Shown here: piece by piece, positions 1 to 5,938 of the stretch
Layout of the letters: every line of letters begins with the position of its first letter
Numbering within the stretch: position 1 is the stretch's first letter
NCBI GenBank assembly: GCA_003648455.1
Contig: QMPG01000210.1
Coordinates: 1-5,976 of the forward strand
Reading direction: 5' to 3'
Source of the DNA: Bacteroidota bacterium
Lineage (GTDB): Bacteria > Bacteroidota > Bacteroidia > Bacteroidales > B39-G9
DNA: 5,976 nt
Position numbers and translations under genes: made by a program
The notes under the pieces: model-generated
The model's database searches: none
Told to the model about the DNA's origin: nothing
Seen by the model: the letters and a program-made list of their open reading frames with translations, nothing else

Positions 1-149
1 AATTTAAATATAAATTTTATAAACAATAAACTAAAATATATTGTTATTAGAGATATTCCAATAAATTTAAAACAATAAGCTAGTTTCAGCATAAATACAA
101 TTTCTGTAAAAATATACATTTTTAGAAGAATTTCTATTTAACATAATAT

Positions 150-1109
150 TTATCCAATAATTCTCCATATTGACAACCACAAAGGAATTGAAATCAAACA
201 AATCAAATAACTTATAAACATTACACTGCCAACCTTTTGCTTATCGCCTCCATATTTCCTTATTTGGATGATAATATTGGCTGCCGGAGCTACAGCAGAT
301 TGAATAACAAATAAATCGGCTAATAAAGGGTATTCTGCTCTTAAATTTGTTAAACTTAGAACAAATATGGTTATAACTGGAATAATCATAAATTTAACAG
401 AAACAACCCTTAAAACATCCCATACTGAGGGCCAAATTTTAAAAGATATGCTTCCTAATGTTGCTCCTAGTATAAATGTAGCAAGAGGCACTGTTGCATT
501 ACCTAAAAATGATGTAGTTGTTAGAATAATATCGGGCACAAACAATTTTAGATTTGTAAGAACCAATAAAACAGCAAAAAGATTAGCAACAAATGGCGGA
601 GTTGCAAGGCTTTTAAAGGTCATTTTTGCTCCTGCTTCGGAAGTTACCAAAAATTTACCTACGCTCCATAAAACAGGACTTAAACCAAGTATAAAAAGAA
701 AACATAATGAAGCAAATTCATCAAATTGATTTGGATATAGCATTTGACCAACCGGTAACACAAGATATCCGGCATTCATTAAACTTGATAATGCTATCAT
801 ATTTTTCTTTTGAGGTAGCTCCTTGTAAAATAACAATGCAGCTAATCCCATTGCAACTAATATCATAGCTATTGATGATAAAGGCATTAACCACCAATAA
901 TGAAATTCAACAGGATTGAAATTTATTATAACTTTTGAAAATATCAAACAAGGATAAAATACATTTATTGTAGCAATAGATAAACTTTTTATATTTTCCT
1001 GTGAAATAACTTTAAATCTAACTAGTAAGCCCGAAGCTAAAATTATTAAAAATATAGAAAATACTGCTTTAAAAACAGGAAAAAAAGTACTTAAAAATAA
1101 TCCGTTCAT
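150..1109 (-). CDS. AEC-family (auxin efflux carrier-like) permease
   Basis: This is a 319-residue inner-membrane transporter of the AEC family, whose bacterial members export or import small organic anions such as malate or malonate by a secondary mechanism. The substrate here cannot be read from sequence. About ten hydrophobic helices are visible, near residues 12-32, 44-62, 74-95, 104-124, 132-152, 172-192, 200-222, 234-254, 264-284 and 294-316. This fits the family's two five-helix halves, each with a broken helix. Helix-breaking motifs typical of the family are present: a proline at 53 in helix 2, NAGYLVLPVG near 112-121, NATVPLATFILGATLG at 204-219 and QSAVAPAANI at 270-279. The length is normal. 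The ATG at 1107-1109 sits just before helix 1, with an AT-rich leader and no Shine-Dalgarno motif. It lies 197 bases behind the TPR gene on the same strand, so it may have its own promoter, although I found no exact TAnnTTTG there. The family call is confident; a role alongside the neighbouring genes is unproven. Confidence 0.9.
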   Translation of the reverse strand: MNGLFLSTFFPVFKAVFSIFLIILASGLLVRFKVISQENIKSLSIATINVFYPCLIFSKVIINFNPVEFHYWWLMPLSSIAMILVAMGLAALLFYKELPQKKNMIALSSLMNAGYLVLPVGQMLYPNQFDEFASLCFLFILGLSPVLWSVGKFLVTSEAGAKMTFKSLATPPFVANLFAVLLVLTNLKLFVPDIILTTTSFLGNATVPLATFILGATLGSISFKIWPSVWDVLRVVSVKFMIIPVITIFVLSLTNLRAEYPLLADLFVIQSAVAPAANIIIQIRKYGGDKQKVGSVMFISYLICLISIPLWLSIWRIIG

Positions 1110-1134
1110 TAATTTAATTTTTTAGATATAAACA

Positions 1135-1234
1135 ATTGAGACTACTCCGAAAAGTTCTGATACGTTTATCGCAATAAAAAACAGTATGATAATTACTATT
1201 AATCTGAATAATAGAAAACATGTCAGGTCTCAAT
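1135..1234. repeat. 8-bp inverted repeat bounding a 100-bp gene-free stretch
   Basis: ATTGAGAC at 1135-1142 is the exact reverse complement of GTCTCAAT at 1227-1234. Inside lies a second small hairpin, CTATTA (1196-1201) and TAATAG (1209-1214) with a 7-base loop. The match does not extend beyond 8 bp and I see no flanking direct repeat. It could be a decayed small palindromic element or chance in AT-rich DNA. It occupies most of the gap between the TPR gene and the permease gene, where I see no other coding or RNA gene. Confidence 0.3.
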
Positions 1235-1306
1235 AATTCTAATTTTTATTTCATATAAATAGCTGTAAATCGTTAAAAATAAATTAGTTACCCCCTACTC
1301 TACTTT

Positions 1307-1621
1307 TTACTCATATAAATCATCATCAGTATATGGATTTTCATAATAAAGAGAATTACTTATATTTAATATATTATTTACAATTGTAATAGCATTCCTA
1401 ACTTTCTCATTATCAGGATTTATTTCTAAGGCTTTATTATAAAAGTTTATAGCTTGTCCAAAATTTTGAAATTTATTCTGTATTTTCCCTAAATAATAAT
1501 ACGCTTCATCGTAGTTTGGATCAATTTCAATAATCTTTTCAAATTTTTTCTTTGCTTCATCTAACTTACTATTTTCAAATAAATTTAAAGCTTCGTTAAA
1601 TATTTTATTTTTTACATCCAT
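1307..1621 (-). CDS. Small tetratricopeptide-repeat protein
   Basis: This is a 104-residue soluble protein made almost entirely of two TPR units. The first spans about residues 4-37 (ALNLFENSKLDEAKKKFEKI then EIDPNYDEA). The second spans about 38-72 (YYYLGKIQNKFQNFGQAINF then NKALEINPDNEK). The family-typical small/large residue pattern and the DP/NPDN turn after helix B are visible. TPR pairs bind peptides or partner proteins, and nothing here identifies the partner. The C-terminal tail, about residues 85-104, is acidic and tyrosine-rich and ends PYTDDDLYE, which is not part of a TPR. There is no signal peptide or membrane segment, so it is probably cytoplasmic. It starts 32 bases after the stop of the aldehyde dehydrogenase on the same strand, so the two are likely co-transcribed, with no sign of a terminator between them. 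The start ATG (1619-1621) has only A/T-rich sequence upstream. The fold is confident; function is unknown. Confidence 0.85.
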   Translation of the reverse strand: MDVKNKIFNEALNLFENSKLDEAKKKFEKIIEIDPNYDEAYYYLGKIQNKFQNFGQAINFYNKALEINPDNEKVRNAITIVNNILNISNSLYYENPYTDDDLYE

Positions 1622-1653
1622 ATTATAAGTTGTTTATAATTAATTAATTAAAC

Positions 1654-3036
1654 TTATTTAATTAATCTTTTCATTAGTTTATATTTCACATCTGTAAAAG
1701 GTGCAAATCTAACATTTGAATCTAACAAATTCGACTTTTTTAACACTGATTTTGTATTTGAAAAAGTAGTAAAACTATATTTTCCATGATATTTTCCAAA
1801 TCCACTATCTCCTACACCACCAAAAGGTAAATTATTATTTGCAATATGCATAATCACCTCATTTATTGCCGAACCTCCTGAGCTTGTTTGATTTAAAATC
1901 TTTTTTTGACTCTTTTTATTTTTAGAAAAATAATATAAAGCTAATGGTTTTGGTCTTTTATTAATAAAATTAATTACATCATCCAATTCAGAAAATTCTA
2001 AAACAGGCAATAAAGGTCCGAAAATTTCTTCTTGCATAATTATATCATCAGCCTTAACATTGTTAATAATTGTAGGCTCAAAATACAAATTATCGATATT
2101 TATATTGCCTCCATAATAAATATCAGCATCTTTAATTAGCGATTGTAGTCTTAATATGTTGTTTTTGTTAATAATTTTTGTATAAAATGATGATTCTTCA
2201 GGATTTTCACCATAAAAAGAAGTTATATAAAATTTTAATTTATTCAGAAATTCAGTTTTAACTTGTTTGTGAACAAACAAATAATCTGGGGAAATGCAAG
2301 TTTGCCCGGCATTTAATAATTTCCCCCATACAATTCTTTTTGCAGCTTTATCTAAATTAGCATCTTTATTAACAATAACAGGGCTCTTCCCTCCTAACTC
2401 TAATGTAACAGGAGTTAAATTTTTAGCAGCAGATTGGTAAATTATTTTTCCAATTTTTGTGCTTCCTGTAAAGAAAATATAATCCCATTTTTGATTTAAA
2501 AGTTCTTGCGATACTTCTTTATCTCCCTGAATAACAGAAACGTATTTTGGATCGAAAAATTCTGAAATCATTTCTTCAATAACATTTGCCGTATTTATTG
2601 ATAATTCAGAAGGTTTAAGTGTAATTACATTTCCTGCAGATATTGCACCAATCAACGGGCTAATAATTAATTGAAAAGGGTAATTCCAGGGAGCAATTAT
2701 AAGCACGTGTCCTAAAGGTTCATGGTAAATATAACTTCTGGAATAGAAGTGAGTTAAAAAATCTGTTTTTACTTTTCTAGGTTTTGTCCATTTTTTTAAT
2801 TTTTTAATATGTAAATTAATTTCTTCAATAGATATGCCTATTTCAGTAGCATAAGCTTCAAATTTTGATTTTTTTAAATCTTTATATAATGCATCATTAA
2901 TTTTATCTTCATACTTTAAAATAGCCTGTTTTAACTTTTTTAAAGCATTTATTCTAAAACCTAAATCTTTAGTTATCTGATTATTAATAAGCTCTTTTTG
3001 CTTATCAATAATGTTTTGTATACTAATATTTTTCAT
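1654..3036 (-). CDS. NAD(P)-dependent aldehyde dehydrogenase, class 3 type
   Basis: This enzyme oxidises an aldehyde to its carboxylic acid with NAD(P)+; class 3 members commonly act on fatty or aromatic aldehydes, and the substrate here is unknown. Counting from the preferred start, the catalytic set is complete: oxyanion residue N118 in APWNYPFQ, K141 and E144 (KPSE) for the cofactor, the FTGSTKIG cofactor loop at 189-196, general base E213 in LELGGKSP, nucleophile C247 in NAGQTC, E337/F339 in EEIFGP, and PFGGVGDSGFGKYHG from 404. The C-terminal extension ending about NVRFAPFTDVKYKLMKRLIK matches the class 3 group. An in-frame ATG exists at 3090, adding 18 residues. I chose 3036 because it gives 460 residues, close to the family norm, and because a promoter-like -7 element at 3098-3105 would place the transcript start almost on the upstream ATG. 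It is divergent from ygeY and probably leads a transcript with the TPR gene. Confidence 0.9.
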   Translation of the reverse strand: MKNISIQNIIDKQKELINNQITKDLGFRINALKKLKQAILKYEDKINDALYKDLKKSKFEAYATEIGISIEEINLHIKKLKKWTKPRKVKTDFLTHFYSRSYIYHEPLGHVLIIAPWNYPFQLIISPLIGAISAGNVITLKPSELSINTANVIEEMISEFFDPKYVSVIQGDKEVSQELLNQKWDYIFFTGSTKIGKIIYQSAAKNLTPVTLELGGKSPVIVNKDANLDKAAKRIVWGKLLNAGQTCISPDYLFVHKQVKTEFLNKLKFYITSFYGENPEESSFYTKIINKNNILRLQSLIKDADIYYGGNINIDNLYFEPTIINNVKADDIIMQEEIFGPLLPVLEFSELDDVINFINKRPKPLALYYFSKNKKSQKKILNQTSSGGSAINEVIMHIANNNLPFGGVGDSGFGKYHGKYSFTTFSNTKSVLKKSNLLDSNVRFAPFTDVKYKLMKRLIK

Positions 3037-3097
3037 AATGTTTTTTTGTATTAATGAGTCGGGTATAAAAACTAAAAAAACAGAACTCATTAATCAT

Positions 3098-3105
3098 CAA
3101 AAATA
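3098..3105 (-). promoter_or_regulatory. Candidate Bacteroidota -7 promoter element for the aldehyde dehydrogenase gene
   Basis: On the minus strand this reads TATTTTTG, an exact match to the Bacteroidota -7 consensus TAnnTTTG. Transcription would start near 3090-3095, giving a leader of roughly 55-60 bases before the ATG at 3036. The -33 TTTG is not clear: only T-runs occur at the right distance. In DNA this AT-rich a chance match is possible. Confidence 0.4.
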
Positions 3106-3152
3106 AAATTAATTAATCTAAAAAATAACTGTTTGATTATTAATTTTTTTTT

Positions 3153-3164
3153 TACAAATTTGTA
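3153..3164. promoter_or_regulatory. 12-bp perfect palindrome in the divergent intergenic region (possible operator)
   Basis: TACAAATTTGTA is a perfect palindrome with no spacer. It lies between the divergent aldehyde dehydrogenase and ygeY genes, immediately after a run of ten T residues (3143-3152). Its position would allow one dimeric regulator to serve both directions. No regulator gene is in the window, and a chance palindrome in AT-rich DNA cannot be excluded. Confidence 0.25.
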
Positions 3165-3204
3165 TTCTTTATTTTTTATAAAATTTAGTTTAATAATTAG
3201 CTTC

Positions 3205-3212
3205 TATACTTG
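3205..3212 (+). promoter_or_regulatory. Weak candidate -7 element upstream of ygeY
   Basis: TATACTTG matches the Bacteroidota -7 consensus TAnnTTTG except for one base (C for T). A TTTA at 3184-3187, 17 bases upstream, could be a degenerate -33 element. Transcription would start near 3217, leaving a leader of about 60 bases. No better match was seen on the plus strand between the divergent genes. Confidence 0.22.
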
Positions 3213-3278
3213 CTCCTTTGAATTCATTTCAGAGATATTATTAAAAGCTTCAAAATAACCACGAAAAATTTAAAATTA

Positions 3279-4475
3279 ATGGAAAAACTAGCAAAACAAA
3301 TCAATGAATTAGCTGAAAAATACAAAAGCTATACCGCAGAAAACTTATCAAAATTAGTGAAAATTAAATCACTAAGTATGGGAGAAAAAGAAGTTCAACA
3401 AGAACTTAAACGACAAATGGAAGAAGCCGGCTTTGATGAAGTAAAGATTGACGGACTTGGTAATGTAATTGGTCGAATAGGTAATGGTAAAAAAATATTA
3501 GCAATTGACGGTCACATGGATACTGTTGATTTTGGAAACCTTGATAATTGGGATTTCGATCCTCTTTCAGGAGAAGTCAAAGAAGGTTATGTTTATGGTC
3601 GCGGTAGTGTTGACCAAGAAGGAGGACCGGCTGCTTTTGTAACTGCAGGACGAATATTAAAAGAACTGGGGTTTGATAAAGATCTTACAATTTATTTCAC
3701 AGGCACTGTAATGGAAGAAGATTGTGACGGACTTTGCTGGAAATATATTGTTGAAGAAGATAATATTAAACCTGACTTTGCAATTAGTACTGAACCTACA
3801 AATTTAAACATATACAGAGGTCACAGAGGAAGAATGGAGATAGAAGTTACCTTTAGAGGAGTTTCTTGTCATGGTTCAGCACCCGAAAGAGGTAAAAATG
3901 CAATTTATATGGCATCAAAAGCATGTCTCGAAATTGAAAAGCTTAACGAACGATTAAAGTATGATGAATTTTTAGGAAAAGGAACAGCTGCTCTATCTGA
4001 ATTTATTTCAGGAAGTCCTTCTCTTTGTGCTGTTGCAGATTATGCAAAAATACATATTGATAGACGTTTAACATGGGGCGAAACAAAAGAATCGGCTGTA
4101 GCTGAAATTGAAGAAATTGTTAAAGATATGGATGCTAAGGTTGAAGTTCTTTACTACGAAGAAACAGCTTATACAGGAAAAAAATATGGAATGGAAAAAT
4201 ATTACCCAACATGGAAAATTCCTGAAGACCATGTAGTTGTAACAACCGGAGTTGATGTATTCAAAGAATTATTAAATAAAGAACCAATTGTTGATAAATG
4301 GACTTTTTCTACCAATGGTGTAACAATGAACGGTTTTTATAACATACCAATGATTGGTTTTGGACCAGGTAATGAGGTATTGGCACATGCACCAAACGAA
4401 AAAGTTCCTGTTGAAGATCTTAAAGTAGCATCTGCTTTTTATGCTTTATATGCTTACAAAATTTCTGAAGCATAA
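3279..4475 (+). CDS. ygeY: YgeY-family selenium metabolism-linked hydrolase (M20 metallopeptidase fold)
   Basis: This is a 398-residue cytoplasmic dinuclear-metal amidohydrolase of the M20/ArgE/DapE/carboxypeptidase superfamily, in the subgroup named for E. coli YgeY. The active site is complete: metal ligand H79 and catalytic D81 in DGHMDTVD, bridging D112 in GRGSVDQEGG, general base E146 with metal ligand E147 in VMEEDCDG, E172 in STEPT, and H370 in LAHAPNE. The dimerisation/lid domain runs from about 182 to 295 and includes H198 in CHGSAPERGKNAI. In other bacteria this gene sits with ygeW and ygeX in a locus tied to purine or uric-acid breakdown, where YgeY is thought to hydrolyse a ureido or amide intermediate; its exact reaction is not established by this sequence. 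The ATG at 3279 follows an A-rich leader (ACGAAAAATTTAAAATTA) without a Shine-Dalgarno motif. It is first in a likely two-gene operon, 51 bases ahead of ygeW. Other M20 enzymes such as ArgE or DapE are less likely, given the pairing and the TWKIPEDH and KWTFSTNGV segments. Confidence 0.92.
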   Translation: MEKLAKQINELAEKYKSYTAENLSKLVKIKSLSMGEKEVQQELKRQMEEAGFDEVKIDGLGNVIGRIGNGKKILAIDGHMDTVDFGNLDNWDFDPLSGEVKEGYVYGRGSVDQEGGPAAFVTAGRILKELGFDKDLTIYFTGTVMEEDCDGLCWKYIVEEDNIKPDFAISTEPTNLNIYRGHRGRMEIEVTFRGVSCHGSAPERGKNAIYMASKACLEIEKLNERLKYDEFLGKGTAALSEFISGSPSLCAVADYAKIHIDRRLTWGETKESAVAEIEEIVKDMDAKVEVLYYEETAYTGKKYGMEKYYPTWKIPEDHVVVTTGVDVFKELLNKEPIVDKWTFSTNGVTMNGFYNIPMIGFGPGNEVLAHAPNEKVPVEDLKVASAFYALYAYKISEA

Positions 4476-4526
4476 CAATCAATTGATAATTAAATAAATA
4501 ATTATTCTTATTTAAAATAAAATATT

Positions 4527-5723
4527 ATGGATAATAAATTTTCTCAAATAATTGAGCAATTAAAAAAATTAAAAAATACAAATCTTTTTCATAAAGATTT
4601 TTTATTAACATGGGAAAAAAGCCAAGATGAACTAATGCAAATTTTTTATGTTGCAGAGGCTCTAAAATATCTTCATGATAATAATATTTCTTCAAAATGT
4701 TTTGATTCAGGATTAGCTGTTTCGCTATTTAGAGATAATTCAACACGAACACGCTTTTCATATGCCTCAGCAGCCAATCTATTGGGACTTGAAATTCAAG
4801 ACCTTGATGAAAAAAAATCACAAATTGCACATGGTGAGACTGTTCGAGAAACAGCCAATATGATTTCGTTTTTAACCGATATGATTGGAATTCGCGATGA
4901 TATGTATCTTGGAGAAGGTGATGCTTATCAGCGTGAAGTTGGCGAAGCTCTTGATTATGGATATGAAACCGGCATTTTAAATCAACGTCCCGGAATTATT
5001 AATTTACAATCTGATATTGACCATCCAACACAAACAATGGCTGATTTTTTACACTTAATCAATCAATTTGGCTCTATTGAGAATTTAAAAGGTAAAAAAG
5101 TTGCTATGACATGGGCATACTCGCCTAGTTATGGTAAACCTCTTTCAGTTCCTCAAGGAGTGATAGGTCTTTTTACACGCTTTGGAATGAATGTTGAAAT
5201 TGCTTACCCTGAAGGATACGATATTATTCCTGAGGTTATGGATATTGCATCAAACAATGCAAAACAAAGCGGTGGAAGTTTCAAAAAAGTTGACTCTATG
5301 GACGATGCGTTTAAAAATGCGGATATTGTTTATCCAAAAAGCTGGGCTCCTTTTACTGTTATGCAAGAAAGAACTACATTACTTAAAGCCAATGACACAA
5401 AAGGTTTAGAAAATTTAGAGAAAAAATGCCTTGCCCAAAATGCTAATTTTAAAGATTGGGAATGCACAGAAGAAAAAATGAAGCTGACAAAAAATGGAAA
5501 AGCTTTATATATGCACTGCTTACCTGCAGATATATCTAATGTTTCTTGTGAAGAAGGTGAAGTTGCAGAAACTGTATTTGACAGATATCGTATTCCTCTT
5601 TATAATCAAGCAGGTTATAAACCTTATATTATTGCTTCAATGATGTTTAATAATAAATTTAAAAATCCTGCTATTCTTTTAGATAAATTATTTAAAGAAA
5701 ATATTAAAAGAGTTAAGGGCTAA
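4527..5723 (+). CDS. ygeW: Knotted carbamoyltransferase YgeW
   Basis: This is a 398-residue member of the aspartate/ornithine transcarbamylase family, in the YgeW branch whose C-terminal domain contains a protein knot. Such enzymes move a carbamoyl group between carbamoyl phosphate and an amine; YgeW's true substrate is uncertain, with 2,3-diaminopropionate derivatives proposed from gene context. Visible motifs are STRTR (72-76) for carbamoyl phosphate, DHPTQTMAD (165-173), the proline-containing loop TWAYSPSYGKPLSVPQG (195-211) that goes with the knotted group, the YPKSWAP segment (269-275), and MHCLPA (329-334) near the second-substrate site. The length matches the roughly 400 residues usual for YgeW, longer than ordinary ornithine transcarbamylase. 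The segment CLAQNANFKDWECTEEKM (301-318) is typical of the YgeW branch. It starts 51 bases after ygeY with no terminator between, so the two are probably co-transcribed. The leader is AT-rich with no Shine-Dalgarno motif. No catalytic residue appears lost. In the thermodynamically easy direction it may work with a carbamate kinase, which is not in the window. Confidence 0.93.
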   Translation: MDNKFSQIIEQLKKLKNTNLFHKDFLLTWEKSQDELMQIFYVAEALKYLHDNNISSKCFDSGLAVSLFRDNSTRTRFSYASAANLLGLEIQDLDEKKSQIAHGETVRETANMISFLTDMIGIRDDMYLGEGDAYQREVGEALDYGYETGILNQRPGIINLQSDIDHPTQTMADFLHLINQFGSIENLKGKKVAMTWAYSPSYGKPLSVPQGVIGLFTRFGMNVEIAYPEGYDIIPEVMDIASNNAKQSGGSFKKVDSMDDAFKNADIVYPKSWAPFTVMQERTTLLKANDTKGLENLEKKCLAQNANFKDWECTEEKMKLTKNGKALYMHCLPADISNVSCEEGEVAETVFDRYRIPLYNQAGYKPYIIASMMFNNKFKNPAILLDKLFKENIKRVKG

Positions 5724-5753
5724 TTTTTGTCAAATATTACTAATTTTTAAGAC

Positions 5754-5760
5754 TTACATA
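5754..5760. repeat. Left copy of a putative 7-bp target-site duplication
   Basis: TTACATA here is repeated directly at 5932-5938. The copies lie just outside the two terminal inverted repeats of the element between them. The right copy abuts the repeat exactly and the left copy is one base away, so the duplication could also be counted as 8 bp with one mismatch. Confidence 0.55.
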
Positions 5761-5815
5761 GTGCCTGCACGAAAACCTGTAAAATTTTAGTTATGCTGTC
5801 ATTTCGAACAGCCTG

Positions 5816-5830
5816 TCCCGAAAATCGGGA
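5816..5830. repeat. Left internal hairpin module of the MITE-like element
   Basis: TCCCGA (5816-5821) pairs perfectly with TCGGGA (5825-5830) over a 3-base AAA loop. It is inserted between the TGTCATTTCG and AGAAATCTCAT stem strands and would project as a side arm of a cruciform. Confidence 0.6.
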
Positions 5831-5881
5831 ATAGTGAGAAATCTCATTCAACTTATATACACTATGTTATGAGATTTCTTC

Positions 5882-5897
5882 TCCGCCAACTGGCGGA
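5882..5897. repeat. Right internal hairpin module of the MITE-like element
   Basis: TCCGCCA (5882-5888) and TGGCGGA (5891-5897) are perfect reverse complements separated by two bases. The sequence differs from the left side arm, so the two arms are unlike modules placed at matching positions of the larger palindrome. Confidence 0.6.
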
Positions 5898-5931
5898 CCG
5901 AAATGACAATATGGGTGTTTTCGTGCAAACA

Positions 5932-5938
5932 TTACATA
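5932..5938. repeat. Right copy of a putative 7-bp target-site duplication
   Basis: TTACATA directly follows the last base of the right terminal inverted repeat and matches 5754-5760. Together the copies mark the boundaries of the inserted element. Confidence 0.55.

Larger units (their letters stand above)
5762..5931. mobile_element. MITE-like non-coding palindromic element, about 170 bp
   Basis: The ends form a terminal inverted repeat: TGCCTGCACGAAAAC (5762-5776) against TGTTTGCACGAAAAC read from the minus strand (5917-5931), 13 of 15 identical. Inside are a 10-bp pair TGTCATTTCG (5797-5806) and CGAAATGACA (5899-5908), and an 11-bp pair AGAAATCTCAT (5837-5847) and ATGAGATTTCT (5869-5879). 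Two GC-rich hairpins sit between these stems: TCCCGA/TCGGGA (5816-5830, 3-base loop) and TCCGCCA/TGGCGGA (5882-5897). There is no open reading frame of note, so it would need a transposase encoded elsewhere. Its GC content is clearly above that of the flanks. The TGTCATTTCG...AGAAATCT modules resemble palindromic repeats I recall as dispersed in many Bacteroidota genomes; that comparison is from memory. A 7-bp direct repeat flanks it, which argues for insertion rather than gradual origin. Confidence 0.65.

Noticed and set aside
107..124. TAAAAAT/ATTTTTA hairpin downstream of the permease stop as a possible terminator
   Set aside because: The 7-bp stem consists only of A-T pairs and is not followed by a T-tract on the minus strand. 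A similar AT-only pair, AACAATA/TATTGTT, occurs at 22-45. Both are expected by chance in DNA this AT-rich.
1..149. Possible gene fragment at the left edge
   Set aside because: No sustained open frame, RNA gene or recognisable motif is visible in this AT-rich stretch.
367..729. 120-codon open frame on the plus strand
   Set aside because: It lies antisense within the AEC permease gene, has no recognisable domain and is best explained as a shadow of the membrane-protein codons.
1251..1320. 10-bp direct repeat TCATATAAAT at 1251-1260 and 1311-1320
   Set aside because: One copy is in the end of the TPR coding sequence and the other just downstream. The sequence is AT-rich, the flanks do not match, and no element lies between them.
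3140..3278. Riboswitch or structured leader upstream of ygeY
   Set aside because: The candidate leader is short and AT-rich, with no long stems or recognisable aptamer core, and I could not support any known class.
5191..5409. 72-codon open frame on the plus strand
   Set aside because: It is a shifted-frame shadow fully inside ygeW; the ygeW frame carries conserved family motifs across the same bases.
5756..5867. Extra 8-bp inverted match ACATAGTG (5756-5763) with CACTATGT (5860-5867)
   Set aside because: It crosses the inferred boundary of the element and conflicts with the longer nested stems, so it is probably coincidental.
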